From Davidsoniella eucalypti (taxonomy: Eukaryota; Ascomycota; Sordariomycetes; Microascales; Ceratocystidaceae): a stretch of DNA of 64,000 nucleotides. Positions 9,962 to 22,508 of the stretch are shown piece by piece. The DNA is taken from the NCBI GenBank assembly GCA_004009845.1, contig RMBW01000001.1, forward strand, positions 248,001 through 312,000, given 5' to 3'. Position 1 is the stretch's first letter. Every line of letters starts with the position of its first letter. The translations under genes were made by a program, and so were the position numbers. The notes beneath the pieces were generated by a model that saw only the letters and a program-made list of their open reading frames with translations, made no database searches and was not told the origin of the DNA.

Positions 9962-12900
9962 TAGACAAGGCTATACATTCAACTATTGTAGAATAGCCTT
10001 GCCACAAATTCGTCTTCGTTCTTTCTTTTTTTTTACATTTTACTTTTGAGCAAAACTATATCACTTTTCAATCGAATTTACAAACATCAATATCACTATA
10101 TATGACGATATATGTATACCTATGAACATCACCACTACTTATGTTATGCACATGAATATACAATACGTTCATCCACCGTATCATAGCCCTCATCCTTCAG
10201 TACTTTAAGCGCTTTGTTTCTGGTCAGCACGACGTACATAATTTACAATTCACAGCTATCTGTGCATGTATGAATGAAAAATCGTAACGGCACGTATCAG
10301 TCTCAAGCAATCTTGAGACATCTTCCGAATTGGGGTAGCCGCTGAGAAGCAATATTCATAATCATAGCGTGATAAAAATAAGACTAGCTAGCCCTTGTCT
10401 ATCAGATGTGCTACTTTGCACTGTTTGCCTAGCAGAAATGGCATGTTGCTCTACGATTTTTCATCTCTCTGTATACTGTTTTTCTCCCCTCTCTCTCTTT
10501 CTGTTGGCCCGTCAATTGGCTTGGCCAAGGCGCTCTTCCCCCGGCGTTGCTGTGGCCATTAGAAAAGAACGGCTGATGTTTTTATGTACCCAGCTAGTCT
10601 GAGTTGGCTTCGAAGCAGGCCGTAAATAGGCAAGACCATCAGAGTTCATTTATGATATCAGTGTAAATAAATGGCTAGCTTGTTGTGTTCAATTAGTATT
10701 GACCATATCAATTCATCCAGCCTGGCATAACCTTAGAGGAGGCTGGATCCATACAAGCTAAATACTTATGCATGTTCATAACAATGCACGAGGTTGACAT
10801 TTGTCGAGGGCGGCACAAACGTGCATAAAAACACAACCTCCTTAACACCAAGTTGCTGCCCCTGTTAAATATTTCTACCCTTTTCCTAACAGAAAGATGC
10901 CAAAAGTTACTGCCTCAGGCAATAATGTACATGTATATGCAGCCTTCACAAAGAGTAATATTTCGATATTTGTTCTGCAAACAGAAATATTTATGTCATG
11001 CCAAACAGCCAAAAAGCAATATAACATACTAATTACCACAAGACCCACTTATTTAAGCCAATGGTGGTCGATCGCCTAGCCGACTGGCAAGATTGAATGA
11101 GCGACTTTTTCTTTGTACAGAAAATGTTGAAAACTTTTAATTTACAGGCTGTTCTTCTTATTGTTTAGGCTCTAGGCAGGGACGTTCAAAAAAGATACTT
11201 AGGACCTCAAAAGACAATGTACTCCATACTGAGGCTGTCAGTTGGCATAGTACTATCGAATTGTTCTTAAGAAAAAATTACTTGACTATTTTTTGAAACA
11301 TATCATCATCATTTGATAAAAATAAAGTTTCATATGTACATTTATAGTACTAATGGTAAAAACCAACGGTGAATCAAGGTACGGTATATTTTTCAGTATG
11401 CACAGTTCAATCTTTTCGTTTTTCATGTGCTACACATTTTACAGTTTGACAGCACTTTGCCAGCTGGCAGCCTTAGTATGGAGTACATTGTCTTTTGAGG
11501 TCCTAAGTATCTTTTTTGAACGTCCCTGCCTAAAGCCTAGGCAATGACCCTGTTTGCTCCTCGACTGAACTAAGGACCGCAGGATAAAAAATACACGCAC
11601 GTGATCTGTGAGGCCCGTGGAGAGTAATAGCCTATGGAGCTGATGTAAGCTGTAAGGCAAGATTTCAGTGTCGTTAAGTCCGTTAGTTTATTACGAAGTG
11701 TATCACGAAAACCAAAGAAGTGACCCTGTTCGTTACTTTTCCTTCACTTACTATTTCTTTTCTTGTACTAAGCGAGTCTGATTCCCTGTAGTAGAAAGAG
11801 GAAAATAACGGGAAAGAAGGAAAGGAAAAGATCCCGCTTCTGGACAGGGTTGGAGGAAAAAGAGGCAGGCTATGAAATGTAATGAGAAAAAAAAAAGATG
11901 AAAAAAGGCAAACCCGCAAGGACATGATGGGTTTGGCTAAGCCGGGCAGGTACAGTAGAGTGGATCTAATGGCCAAAAGAATTTTGACAGTTTGATGTGA
12001 TCAAAACAAAAATGAAAAGGAAATATAGTGGAAACTTTACCTACTAGCGTTTCCTGGGTTTAAGCCCCTGTTGGGTACAAGCTCGGCCTCAAGCGAGCAG
12101 GGCTTAAATCGCCCGTCCACGATGTACCCGCCTGTTAAAAGCAGAGGTACCAGCACCAGCTACAGCCTATTTGTAGTCTTTTTTTTCCCAGACAAGCCTG
12201 ACCAAGAGAGAGGTAATAGTCGAAGCGACAGTAACAGTGGCAGCAAAGAAAGAAAAAAGCCAAGCACGCTCGCTCAGACCCGCTATTTGGGTGCTCTGTA
12301 TCCATTCCCTTGTCTACTACTATCTTCTACGCTCCGCTCCGCTAATCAAGCCCAAAAGGTCGCAGAAAGCAATTGCACTGAGAATGGTTGCTGTCTGGCA
12401 GACTCAGCCAATCACAGCCAGCACTCCTGTAGAACAAGGCAAAAAAGGTTCGCTGCGTTTTTTGCGCTGCGGCCCCAAGCCAATTAAGGATGTAAACGGT
12501 GCCCACTTTTTTTACTCTTCTCCCCAGAGAGCTATTACTATAGTTGTAAACCCAAAATACAACTACCTGTTCCAGCTTCCTTCGCCTGGGTTCGTCGCTC
12601 TAAGTCACTGCCGCGCTCTCTTTTCTACCTTTTTCTTTTCTTTTTTCCTCTCTTTCACCAAAACTCTTCTTGTCTTGCCATCTTCTGCCGGATCTCTAAG
12701 AAGATTTAAGAAGAGCCTATCCTCCGCCCTCTGCGTCCTCGTCTTCTTCTTTCTCCTCCGATTTTGCCCTTCTTTGTTCTACCTCCCATTGTCTCTTCTG
12801 CTGCTCTCTCTGCCCATCATCGCCACACCTTGTTGCTGTCCACCCATCATCGTTTTGTATCTTCGTTGATCACAAGCCTCTTTTCTTCTCTATATCGTCG

Positions 12901-13320
12901 TCGTTGTTCCTGGCGCATCTTTACTCTCACTCTTTTTTCTATCTGCGGTCTATGTTGTCCTCTCACCGACATCCACCTCTTATCCTTCTTCTCTAGCTTG
13001 CTATATTGCCACTTGCTTGACCTTGGCCAGCTTCATTGTTACGCCGGTTGTACTTCTCGCTGCTTTCTTTCCTTCCAGTCGCTTTTGTTCTTCCAAGAAT
13101 CATCTAGCTTCGTTTGCTCCAAGCACCACGGCCTCCTTCTCGACAATAACCTCATTGGAAACCTTTACTGGCTTCTAGCCAGCTTTAGTCTAAAGCTTCA
13201 CCTTCCACTTCGTGCTAAACCGCATCTGTTTATTACCCTCTGGTCTTTTCGTCCCTATAAATCTCCCATATCCCCACGACACCCAGGACACTCTTTCCGG
13301 GGCTCATCTCTCAAGACATT
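9962..13320. other. Intergenic region and long pyrimidine-rich leader
   Basis: From 9962 to about 12550 no gene is recognised; the foldback element at 11160-11545 is annotated separately. From about 12590 to 13320 the plus strand is strongly C/T-rich and leads into the gene at 13321, so it is probably promoter and a long 5' leader. Open frames across it come from the biased composition. Confidence 0.5.
11160..11545. mobile_element. Foldback (MITE-like) element with about 105-bp inverted arms
   Basis: The left arm (11160 to about 11265) and right arm (about 11440-11545) are reverse complements over roughly 105 bp. A central block of about 60 bp, containing gacgttcaaaaaagatac, is identical. 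The loop is about 175 bp and has no coding capacity. Nearly all mismatches between arms are transitions (about ten, against one clear transversion). The size and structure fit a non-autonomous miniature inverted-repeat element. I found no clear target-site duplication and no related transposase in the window, so a simple inverted duplication is also possible. Confidence 0.6.
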
Positions 13321-13989
13321 ATGGCTTTCTTCGAGCGGTCCTCTCCCCTTCTTGCCCTATCTCCCCAGCCGGCTCACCGGGCTCACCCATTCGCCAGAAT
13401 GTCCTCTCCCGTCAGCTCCTTCAACCGCTTCCAGGCTCCATCGCCCCGTCTCGGCTCGTTGGCTTCCAACCGCAAGCGTTCGCGCGACGACGATGAGGAG
13501 GAAGAGCAACAACAGCTCGCCGAATCTCGCCCGCGCCGCATTGCCAACATGGCTGGAACCAAGCGCCATATCTTGATGCCCACCTCCCAGTCATCGCCTG
13601 CCCTCGGCGCCATCGCTAGCCAGCAGCCCATGGACGAGCTCACTCTCCACCTCGGCATTGGCTGGCGCCGTCTGAGCTCAGACGAGCACATCCAGGCCGC
13701 TGCTCGTGGCTGGGCGCGCTATATTGAGCTGCACTACCCCATCTCTAACGTGGTTATTACCCTCGAGAGCAAGTCGCTGCAGTCGTACCTTGTTGAGGCC
13801 GCAGAGGGCTTCTTCCTGTTCTCCGAGGACCTGCGCCAGGGCCGCCTAGTTAGCCGCACCCGTGATGGTGTCCTAGCTAACCTGAAGACCAACCCGCCTG
13901 CCTTTGACTCGGCCAGCTACCCCATGATGGCCTCTGAGATTGCGAGAACACAGACTCCTGTCCAGCAAAACGGCACTCAAGTCTACTGA
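13321..13989 (+). CDS. Conserved fungal protein of unknown function
   Basis: A single exon of 222 residues with ATG at 13321; an internal Met at residue 27 is an alternative start. The N-terminal third is Ser/Pro-rich and then carries a basic/acidic patch (RKRSRDDDEEEE, about residues 50-62) that could act in nuclear import. The conserved part, about residues 103-190, contains LGIGWRRLSSDEHIQAA, WARYIELHYP and SYLVEAAEGFFLF. I recall this core as conserved in Sordariomycete hypothetical proteins, without a named function. No catalytic motif, signal peptide or membrane segment is visible. Codon use is C-ending and gene-like, unlike the flanking T-rich DNA. The gene has an unusually long pyrimidine-rich leader and trailer. 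Confidence 0.8.
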   Translation: MAFFERSSPLLALSPQPAHRAHPFARMSSPVSSFNRFQAPSPRLGSLASNRKRSRDDDEEEEQQQLAESRPRRIANMAGTKRHILMPTSQSSPALGAIASQQPMDELTLHLGIGWRRLSSDEHIQAAARGWARYIELHYPISNVVITLESKSLQSYLVEAAEGFFLFSEDLRQGRLVSRTRDGVLANLKTNPPAFDSASYPMMASEIARTQTPVQQNGTQVY

Positions 13990-16900
13990 ACATAGCTAGC
14001 CTAGCTACATCGGTCTTCTAATCGGCGTCAAATATTCTTATTTTTATTTTCATCTCGGACGGCTTTTGTCGATCTTTATCAGCTGTGCTACATCACCTCG
14101 TAGGCTGTTGAAATATGAGTTAACGTTTTTCTATCGCTACGCTATTTTATCTGCGCAGCTACAAGAAGAGGAAGAAAAGCTTCCACTTATACGTCGTTTT
14201 CGCTACGCCAACTCTTCTTTTGTTCCTATTATTACTTGCCCACTTTTTGCATTTCTACTACTTCATTTCTCGCAACAAAATCGCAGGATGCCGAAAAAAG
14301 AGATTTTTTCTTCTAGTCTTGCTTTTCTTGATGGCCTTTTTATTACTTTTTATCTTTTTTCCACCTTCCAACAGGTGTTGGGGCCGAATGGTTCGGCATA
14401 TGGGTCATGGTGGAACACATCAAGGATTGTTATGGTACTCTTTGCTCTGTTATTTTTTTGCTCTATTGGCTTTTTTTTCTACTGCAGGACTCAAGGGCTT
14501 TGTCTCTCAGATGTCTATGCCTCTAGTATTGTTATGTTGGTGTTTATTGCTCTTCTTTTTTTATCGGGATCCGGAACCGCTTTTTCGCTCATATTCATAG
14601 TTTTCGCTTTGTTTTTTATTCTCTTCTATTTCTGTCCTCGCCATATATTCAAGGCTATACACCTTTTTCCAACCAAAAGTGAGATATATGGGCTTCATTT
14701 CTTCAATTTTTTGTCCCTTAAAGTCAGCGTGTACCTTGATCCTCTTGTCCTAACTGTCGTCTTTTTCGTTTCCTCCAGTGTATCAGTCAAAAACCATTCT
14801 ACTATCAACTTACATGTGTCATGTCACTTATTTTCGGATGTTTCTGTTTCTCAAGTTCATATCAACTAGCAGCACTAAGTTTGTATTTCTTTCTCCGGCT
14901 AGTCATCATACTTTAGCCCATTTGTACCATACAACACCCTACTACAACCAACAAAGAACAAAATAACAACTCACTTTGTTAACCAGACTTCAAAACACAT
15001 GTAATTACTCTTGTATTTCCCTTCCCTCCCTAGATATTCTCATCAAGTGAATTTGCATGTATCTTCCGCCCTTCAGATTTCACCTGGAAATTAAGCACCA
15101 GACCTCAGACGAGATCGCCTCCCTGATGTGCCTTTTTTTCCTTCTCGGTTCATCTTAGACGGCCAGCCAAATGCTGCTCGATTGTCTTTTACGAAATAAT
15201 TTTGGGATTCTCAAGGAAAAATCTTCAATACACACAAAACAGATAGAATTCAGATGAATAGCTTTAATATAAAGATGAAGGGGGAAAAAAAGTCCGTCAC
15301 ACGACGACGGTTACCAGAGCAAAAGACTAGGCTCAGCTCAGTGTGCCAGTTGCTATAGAAAGAGAGATTGTTCATAAGTAATAACCATACGCTTAGTATA
15401 GAGCTTGAGCCAGCCTCTTTAGAGTTCAGGCATGTCTTATTTGCCACAACTATTACTTTATTCACTAATGAAATGGTAATGCTAGTGACCAGGAAATGAA
15501 GAATCAAGAAGAAGAGTGGAAAGGGACTGGCAACAAGACGACGAACATACGGAGAACGGCACATAATCAGACAACCAGCCCATTCTCCCATACATTACAA
15601 GCCAAAGACGAAGAAAACTTGTCCGTTTAAGAAAAGGGACAGAAAAGGTCTGAGGGCCAGCCAATCAAGCAACTGATCGTCTAGTAAGCCTAACGAAGAC
15701 AGACAAGAACGCTGCTCTACACTACTAGCAGTCTCCCGGCCAATTAGATGGACAAGGCTTTACCGCGAGTCAAACAGTACGAGTAAGCAATGAAGAAGTA
15801 ATAAAACGCAGTGTAAGAGAGCAAGTGAATGCACCAAGCCCAAAGCGAACCATGACAGTCCACGGTTGGAGATACAAAAGAGCCCACTTTTCTTTGCTGC
15901 TAGTAATTCAAATCAAGCCTTTAGAATATTATGCCCAAAACAGTCAAAATGTACACATCTTATGCTTTTTGCCGCTTTTGTAAAAGTATACAGCGATTGG
16001 TGGTAGATGAAAGATAAAATAATAAATCCAAATGGAGTTGGTTCTTTTTATCCCGCAAGCAAACACAGCACAAGGGAAGCGAGAAGAGAATGATAAAGTG
16101 GGTCTTGTCTGTAACTTGCTCTGGAAGCCACGGTCCACATAAGCGTTGTGCATATTAGAAAAAGGAGGATGGCGTTGCCCATTCTGTCACAGCTATCACT
16201 TTATCCATTTTATGCATATATTAGATTTCATTACGACTTGGTTGCATCAAGGTCTTACTTTTACGCTATTTTGTAGGCCTACGATGAATGTGTCAACTCT
16301 TTACTATGTAGCATAGAAGCGTTGCAGCTGTGTATCTTACCTGGCTTTGCGTGACTTCACGCAACAAGCGACAACAGCTCATACCTATCTACCGTATTCA
16401 TCTCTGGAGAGGAACCCCAATTCTTTCCCACGTGCTGTATAGCTGTTTGGACAATTGTATACACGTACGTACATCGCATACATGCATATGGAGTAGACAG
16501 TCTACCTGGCTAGGCTGTTAGCTGGCCAACTAGACTCAGCCAGCGTCGATGCGGTCAGCCAAGGGATGCTATCGCCAAATGGATAATGCAAGCTACATAG
16601 CTGTAACACCGGCAATACACGCTGCACATACCAACAAATAACACGTCTGGCCGGACTTGCCTCTGCATGTACCTCCAAGTGAAGAGGCATGCCTGTCTTT
16701 TATCGTCGCTTGTTTCCTCTCGGGTATGGGCGGAATATTATCAAAGAACGAGACCACATAGCTAAAGGCCAAATCATTGAGTTGATCAGTCGGTGAAGCT
16801 AGAATTAGGAAGGATCGGATTCGAGTAAGAGCCCAGCCATCGATCAGCTTACGCTGTGATTGTTGACAAATTAGTTGTAGACCACGACATTTTTGTCTCC

Positions 16901-19900
16901 ATCCTAGGTCTAGGTAGGCTGTCTTGCTATCCAGTCGCGAAGAGTGCGTCACGACAGGAGGAGACATGCAGGTAAATCAATGGCCATAATGTCATCATAC
17001 AAAATAGAGTAGCGGAGATAGCATTATCTGCGCGAATGACCACACAGTGACAGTTGCGTCACAACCAGCAAGCCATAACAAGCATGTACAGATATACGAC
17101 TTCAATGTCTGACAGTCTAGCCTGTTCTTTGCATGAAACGGCACAACTTACATGCAACTGTATGGTGTTATCGCCGTAACCTTCAATCTCTGCCGCTCTT
17201 CCACGCCGGGATATTCGGACTATACTATGAAATCCGTCAGTGGGTGGCTTGATTTGAAAATGGAATTGATACTTGGCTTTCTCGGGATGAAACTGGCACC
17301 GGATAGAGCTATTGCATCATCGTATGAGTACGACGATCCAAGCAAAATACAATTCACGATGGGTCACATGCACATGGTGCACAATTATAGCACAACTATA
17401 TGCATTGTTGGTTCATATAGACATATAGGGTTATCATTTATGCACATTATGCGCGTTGCATAATATACCGTGATTATCATAAATTTGTCAACCTACTTGT
17501 TCACGTGGTATAACTCTTTGTTCCAGCTTCCGCAAGGACAAGGTCGTATGTGCCCGGACCATATGACATCAAAAATCTCAGGTGGTCGCAAGGTCCTTCA
17601 TTTTCATGTTTCCTGCATATCATGGAGGCAGCTGATGATGGAAAAACACATGTCACGGAATAGCACATATAATTCCTAGGAACACGTTTTGATAACCGAT
17701 TAGTATACAAATCTTTTAGTTTGTTCAGGAGGGCTCGAGTAAAGAGGTCATGAGGGTGTTGTGAAGAAGTGAGATAGCGAAGATAGTACTATTGATCGAT
17801 ATCGCGGAAGTAGTAGTATGTTTGCAGGACATACCAGGCAAATTGCCAGACGGTCACGATGAAATCTAGTGAGATGTGAGTTGCAACATAACAAAAGACT
17901 GAAGTTTGTATGCCAACGAAAATTGGCATGAAACAAAGACATAATAGATGAAAAGGAACAATGACATAGTGCCCTTCTGATGTGGGTTTTCCGATCAACC
18001 TAATCTTGATTTTATGCCTTGTACAGGCAGAGAAACTATCTGGTTTAACAATACAGACATACAGTTTTATCCTGCATCTATTGTTGACTCTTTGGAACCA
18101 TGAAGCAGATGCATAACGGGCACCGAAGAAGTCATCGCAGCATGACAAACCAAGGACACCAACGAAGCAAAGATAAAGAGATGTTGCAATAGTTACAGTT
18201 AGAGAGCGGGGCATCGTGTGGCGAACTTTGGTGTTCAAGGACATCCGAGCTTTCACTTTGATGATTAGAGCGAGCCCGCCAATCACGATTCAAAGAACCC
18301 ATGGCGAAGGTGCAGCTGACACTTTTTCCGAGAATTGGCGCGGTTGCGTTGCAAGGCAGATAACAGGCCGTCCACATTGAGCACTATGGGAGAGTCTGTA
18401 TCACAAGTAAAGTTCGTATCAGTAGTGGCCACAGCGATAGTGCTACTAATTGGTAAACATCTTTAGTGTGTAGAGATATACGTATCTCAATCTGTACTCT
18501 GTAGATCTTGTGTTCAAAGCTATAAATTGGCGAAACAGTAGCTTAAAAGCAAGAATATCTCAACTAGTAGCCAACAATAGAGAGTCCAGAAACTTGCAAT
18601 TGTGCCTTGCCAGAGGGAACCTGCAGGTGAAAGAAAAAAGTAAACAAGGTCTCAATGGCTGGTGAAAAACTGGGTCCACGATGGTATCAAGTAGATAGTC
18701 AAAGAAGCCAATCAGACACAGGAAAAAGAGCGAGAAGCCGTATAGCAATTCAAGATGGTGAAGATGTTTAGAACTTACGAAAGGAAAGGAAGCAAAAGAA
18801 CAAAGCCTGCTATCGAAACAAAACAATTACCCCGCCAGAGGACCATGCTTGATTTGCTTCTATCTTCCCAAGCCAGGTAGCTCCATCGACATCCCAGTCG
18901 CCTTGTTTTGTTTTCGTTTGTTTGGTCGGAGCTTGGAAGGACTTCAAGAGCATGCCATAAAGTGAAGAATGGCCAGAAGTTGGTTCCTGATGGCTGCAGA
19001 GCAAGCTAGATATCATGCATGCTCTGATACAGCGTGGACATCCCTGGCCTACCAGTCTCCCTCCTCCGACTACAGGCATCATCGTCAAAGAGACATAGTA
19101 TTGCGATATCGACAGTAGCACTCGCTACATGTACATACGTTTGCTGTAAGTGCGTGGGTCAAGTACGACACAGATATGATATCGTAGCCGGGGCTAGACT
19201 CGAGCTCCTCCTCCCCAGCCATTTCCCTCCGTCTAGGACTTGCCACTGCAAGCGTCTGTTCTTGACCTTCTCTACTCTATCCTGCCCATTCCAACGAAGC
19301 CAACCTTTTTTTTCGTCTTTGTCTTTGCGGTGACAAGCTCCCTCTTGCAGCTCTTGCAGCGTCCGTTGCCCCTCCTTATATTGTACAAATACAGTAGGCA
19401 TGCTGGATGCGGCCGGTGATCTCGAGAATATTGCGATTGGCTAGCCCGTCCAAGACCAACATCAACAGACCTAGCCAAAGACTAGCCAGAGACGATCCCA
19501 CCCTCTACCAGCGCAAGTCATCCCGTCAAGTCAATAACGCACACTTCTCGCTTCTTTTGTTTCCTTGAGAAATCAGAACCAGTCACATCTTGAGTGCCGC
19601 CGTTCCAGGCTCGGCTGAGGCGCCTTTATAGTGTTCACGCGCCAATCCTGTCGGTCCATTTTCCTTCGGATTGTCGCCTATATTGTCCACTGCAAACATA
19701 AAGGCTGGTACATCCCTTCTATATCCAAGACTCGCATCGCGATATCCTTCCATACGCCAAAACCTGTCCGTATATCTATATTACCTGCATTTCTCGGGCA
19801 AACGGTCTGTTTAGCTTCATTGTACCACCCTTACTCGAACAACCCAGGGCAGAGGCGGCGCATAATAAGCAATAGTTGCCCATCTACAGCCTTTTCTGCT

Positions 19901-20346
19901 TCTACCACAGCTCGTCTGCATGCTCGCTATTTTTGCGACTTGCATACAAAGTGGCTTTTTGTTTATGTTTGTTCTCGTTGTTTATGTCCTCTATGCTTCT
20001 TCGGGCGATCCCTTTTTCCCTCCGCCGGCTATAGCAACTCGTTAGCATAGTCTGTTACGCTTCAGGCCATCGCATGTCCACGCTATTTTCCAGTACGACG
20101 AGATATAAGTGCCGGAGGCGCCCTAACTGCTCTCTCGGAAGCCGCCCTAATTCACTACCAGCGGCCTCACCCCATACACGATAGAATAGCGCACAAGCGG
20201 CCTTTGAGGCAGTCTTCTTCTAGTAACAACGCCGCTGTTGAACACCACAACAAGACAAAACCTTGCTCTTCGCACACTCTTGCCGGGACACTTCTTCCAC
20301 TCCACATCTTGTATCGTGGGCTAGTTATTCTTCTCCTCCCTTTGCC
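13990..20346. other. 6.4 kb intergenic region
   Basis: From 13990 to about 14900 the plus strand is T-rich, probably trailer of the upstream gene; long open frames there start at non-ATG codons and encode only hydrophobic runs, so I do not call them. From 14900 to 19500 I see no gene on either strand. From about 19550 to 20346 the sequence is C/T-rich and leads into the BTB-like gene. No tRNA or repeat family was recognised. Confidence 0.5.
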
Positions 20347-22002
20347 ATGGGCGCACACGCAGATCACGGCGGCACTCTTGGTCTGCGCGGCGCCACCTCC
20401 GTCGTCTCTCGTCCGCTACACCACCGCTCTAAGCGCTCGAACCGTTCACATGTCGGCAGCTCGGTACAGAACATCCAAAATGGGTTCCCTGTGTTCTCCC
20501 ACTCGGGTGATGTGGAGATATTCGTCGCTGTCGGCTCATCCGCCCACAAAAAACATGTGAACCGCTACCTACTACATCGCCACACACTAGCCTGCTGCTC
20601 GGGCTTCTTCGAGATCAGTCTGAGCCCCGAGTGGAACCGCAGTGCCGCTGCCGCATCCCGGAACGCAATTCCTAATATTGCTGCTGCCTCTGCTAGCGGT
20701 ACTGGATCAAGCTCGGTGGCGTCCTCACCACCACCTCCTCCGAGCGGTCCAGTCACATCACGTAATGCGCCAACTCCCATGAAGTGGCGCTACGAGCTCG
20801 ACTATAACCAAGACGACGAAGATATACCTATGCTCGTACAAAAATATGAGCCAGAACCCATTCCATCAATCTTCGGCAACGGCACTGGCTCCGGCTTGCC
20901 GTCAGCAATGTGCAACCGAGACCGAGACCGCGCGCAAACTACACCCCTTCATTCACTCGCCACCAAGCATGCGTCGCATTCTACAGCAAACTTCTTCCGT
21001 ACTGTAACTTTCAATACCAGTCACCACGAGCTAGTAGAAACTCTTAGCGAGCGCGATCAAGATACCCTGCGCGATTACGATAACATGTTCCGTATCTTCT
21101 ACAACTACCCTCCAATACTAGATGGCATCAGTGTTGCCGAGGCATACGTGCAGTGCAAGTCACTCCTCCACCTGGCTGACCTCTACGATGCCTTGAATGT
21201 TGTCGGTCCACGTGTCGACCACCACCTTCTACAGTTCCAGGGTCGCCTGTGGAAACAGATCGCAAAATACCCCATCAGTTACCTACGTCTAGGTTTCCTT
21301 GCCCGCAGCAAAATAATATTTCAAGAAGCCCTGATTCATGTGGTTGGACAATGGCCATCAGGCGAGCACAGTCTACGCTCTAGTATGCCTGAGGCCGTCA
21401 TGGAGCTTATTGAAGATAAAGTTAATGAGCTTGAAGATCGGCTAGGACGTGTCGAAGGTCGGCTTTTCCGTCTAACATTGTTGACCAAAAGCGGCGAACG
21501 TGTTACACCAGCCAACGCATATCTAGATTGGCTGGTTGTCTGCCACTTCCGCGACTGGCTTGTGACTAATACGACACCCCCGACACCTAAAACTCCTGTC
21601 GATAGCAATGCCGTGCAGTCAAGTCGGTCTCGGCGCCATCCAACGGTTGCAACGCAAGCTCCCGTAGGCCCATTTGCGTTAGGTCGGATATACCGACTAA
21701 TTGGATCAGCATCTGGATCCTCGACGTATCTAACCCATGACGAATGCAAAAAGTTTCTCAAGCTCACACCCGAGCTATATAGCAGAGAAAACCTACGCAA
21801 GTTTGAGCGGCGAATGGATGAGATGAAATCCATGGCTCGAGATGTGGTCCGGCCATTGATGGGCTGCGACTTGGAACTAGATTTGAGCTCCAGTGGGCCG
21901 AGCAGTGCAGGCATTGCTTCTGGTCGAGCCCTAGATAGTATTGGCTATCTTACATGCACTAATGTGGATGACGGTGATGTTCCGTGGCCTGTGGAAGCAT
22001 GA
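20347..22002 (+). CDS. BTB/POZ-like domain protein
   Basis: A single exon of 551 residues. The start at 20347 has a good context (gccATGg); the frame stays open 28 codons upstream but has no other ATG. Residues 50-96 (SGDVEIFVAVG and then YLLHRHTLACCSGFFE) match the first half of a fungal BTB fold, where the second motif marks the conserved helix pair. A low-complexity insert (about 97-145) follows. Residues about 240-355, with NYPPILDGI, ADLYDALNVVG and ALIHVVGQWP, look like the rest of the BTB region and a helical extension. A helical segment (IEDKVNELEDRLGRVEGRLF) follows. The domain mediates protein-protein contacts and could act as an adaptor. No Kelch, zinc-finger or membrane part is seen. 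I recall the same architecture in other Sordariomycetes without an assigned role. Confidence 0.8.
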   Translation: MGAHADHGGTLGLRGATSVVSRPLHHRSKRSNRSHVGSSVQNIQNGFPVFSHSGDVEIFVAVGSSAHKKHVNRYLLHRHTLACCSGFFEISLSPEWNRSAAAASRNAIPNIAAASASGTGSSSVASSPPPPPSGPVTSRNAPTPMKWRYELDYNQDDEDIPMLVQKYEPEPIPSIFGNGTGSGLPSAMCNRDRDRAQTTPLHSLATKHASHSTANFFRTVTFNTSHHELVETLSERDQDTLRDYDNMFRIFYNYPPILDGISVAEAYVQCKSLLHLADLYDALNVVGPRVDHHLLQFQGRLWKQIAKYPISYLRLGFLARSKIIFQEALIHVVGQWPSGEHSLRSSMPEAVMELIEDKVNELEDRLGRVEGRLFRLTLLTKSGERVTPANAYLDWLVVCHFRDWLVTNTTPPTPKTPVDSNAVQSSRSRRHPTVATQAPVGPFALGRIYRLIGSASGSSTYLTHDECKKFLKLTPELYSRENLRKFERRMDEMKSMARDVVRPLMGCDLELDLSSSGPSSAGIASGRALDSIGYLTCTNVDDGDVPWPVEA

Positions 22003-22508
22003 TGGTATCATGTTCAAAAGCTAGTCACAACATCCCCGTCGTCGAAACTTCACCACACTGAGTCTCTCATGACTCTATACTATTCCTGTTTTATGTTTAT
22101 TCTTGGTTGTTGTTTTTTTCTATTTCATTTGTAGGGCTTTCTTTTGGTTTTCTTTTCAATGATATCACGAGCAAATGTAGCTTCTAGTTAATGCGTTATG
22201 TACACGGAAAATAACACTCAAATTTAGTTCAATAAGGTGTATTCAAAGTACGTGGTTTAATATGTATTTGTGAAAGTCTACTTAGGGTTATGGAATAAAC
22301 CCACATATATACCCAAAGCGATTTTACTTGGATAGCCAGAATTACTTGATTATCTAGCATCTTGGTAACATCAGCTTACACATAGATCAAGTAGAAATCA
22401 AATTCTCACCCATCATTATTGATTCAAGTGTTTCCTTGCGTACTTTTTTTGTTGGCATCTTCAGGATACTGTTATCGACTCCGTTAGCCATCTACAACGA
22501 CTCTACTC
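22003..22508. other. Spacer between BTB-like gene and APC11
   Basis: AT-rich. It holds the T-rich 3' end of the BTB-like transcript and the APC11 promoter. No further gene is seen. Confidence 0.5.

Noticed and set aside
12237..13576. Long overlapping plus-strand open frames (210 and 270 codons) ahead of the gene at 13321
   Set aside because: They lie in two frames of a C/T-rich leader, overlap the conserved gene out of frame, and encode only Ser/Leu/Phe/Pro-rich sequence.
14066..14869. 267-codon plus-strand frame resembling a membrane protein
   Set aside because: It begins at TTG, and its hydrophobicity follows from T-rich DNA (Phe/Leu/Ile/Val codons). A second overlapping frame looks the same, and no family pattern is seen.
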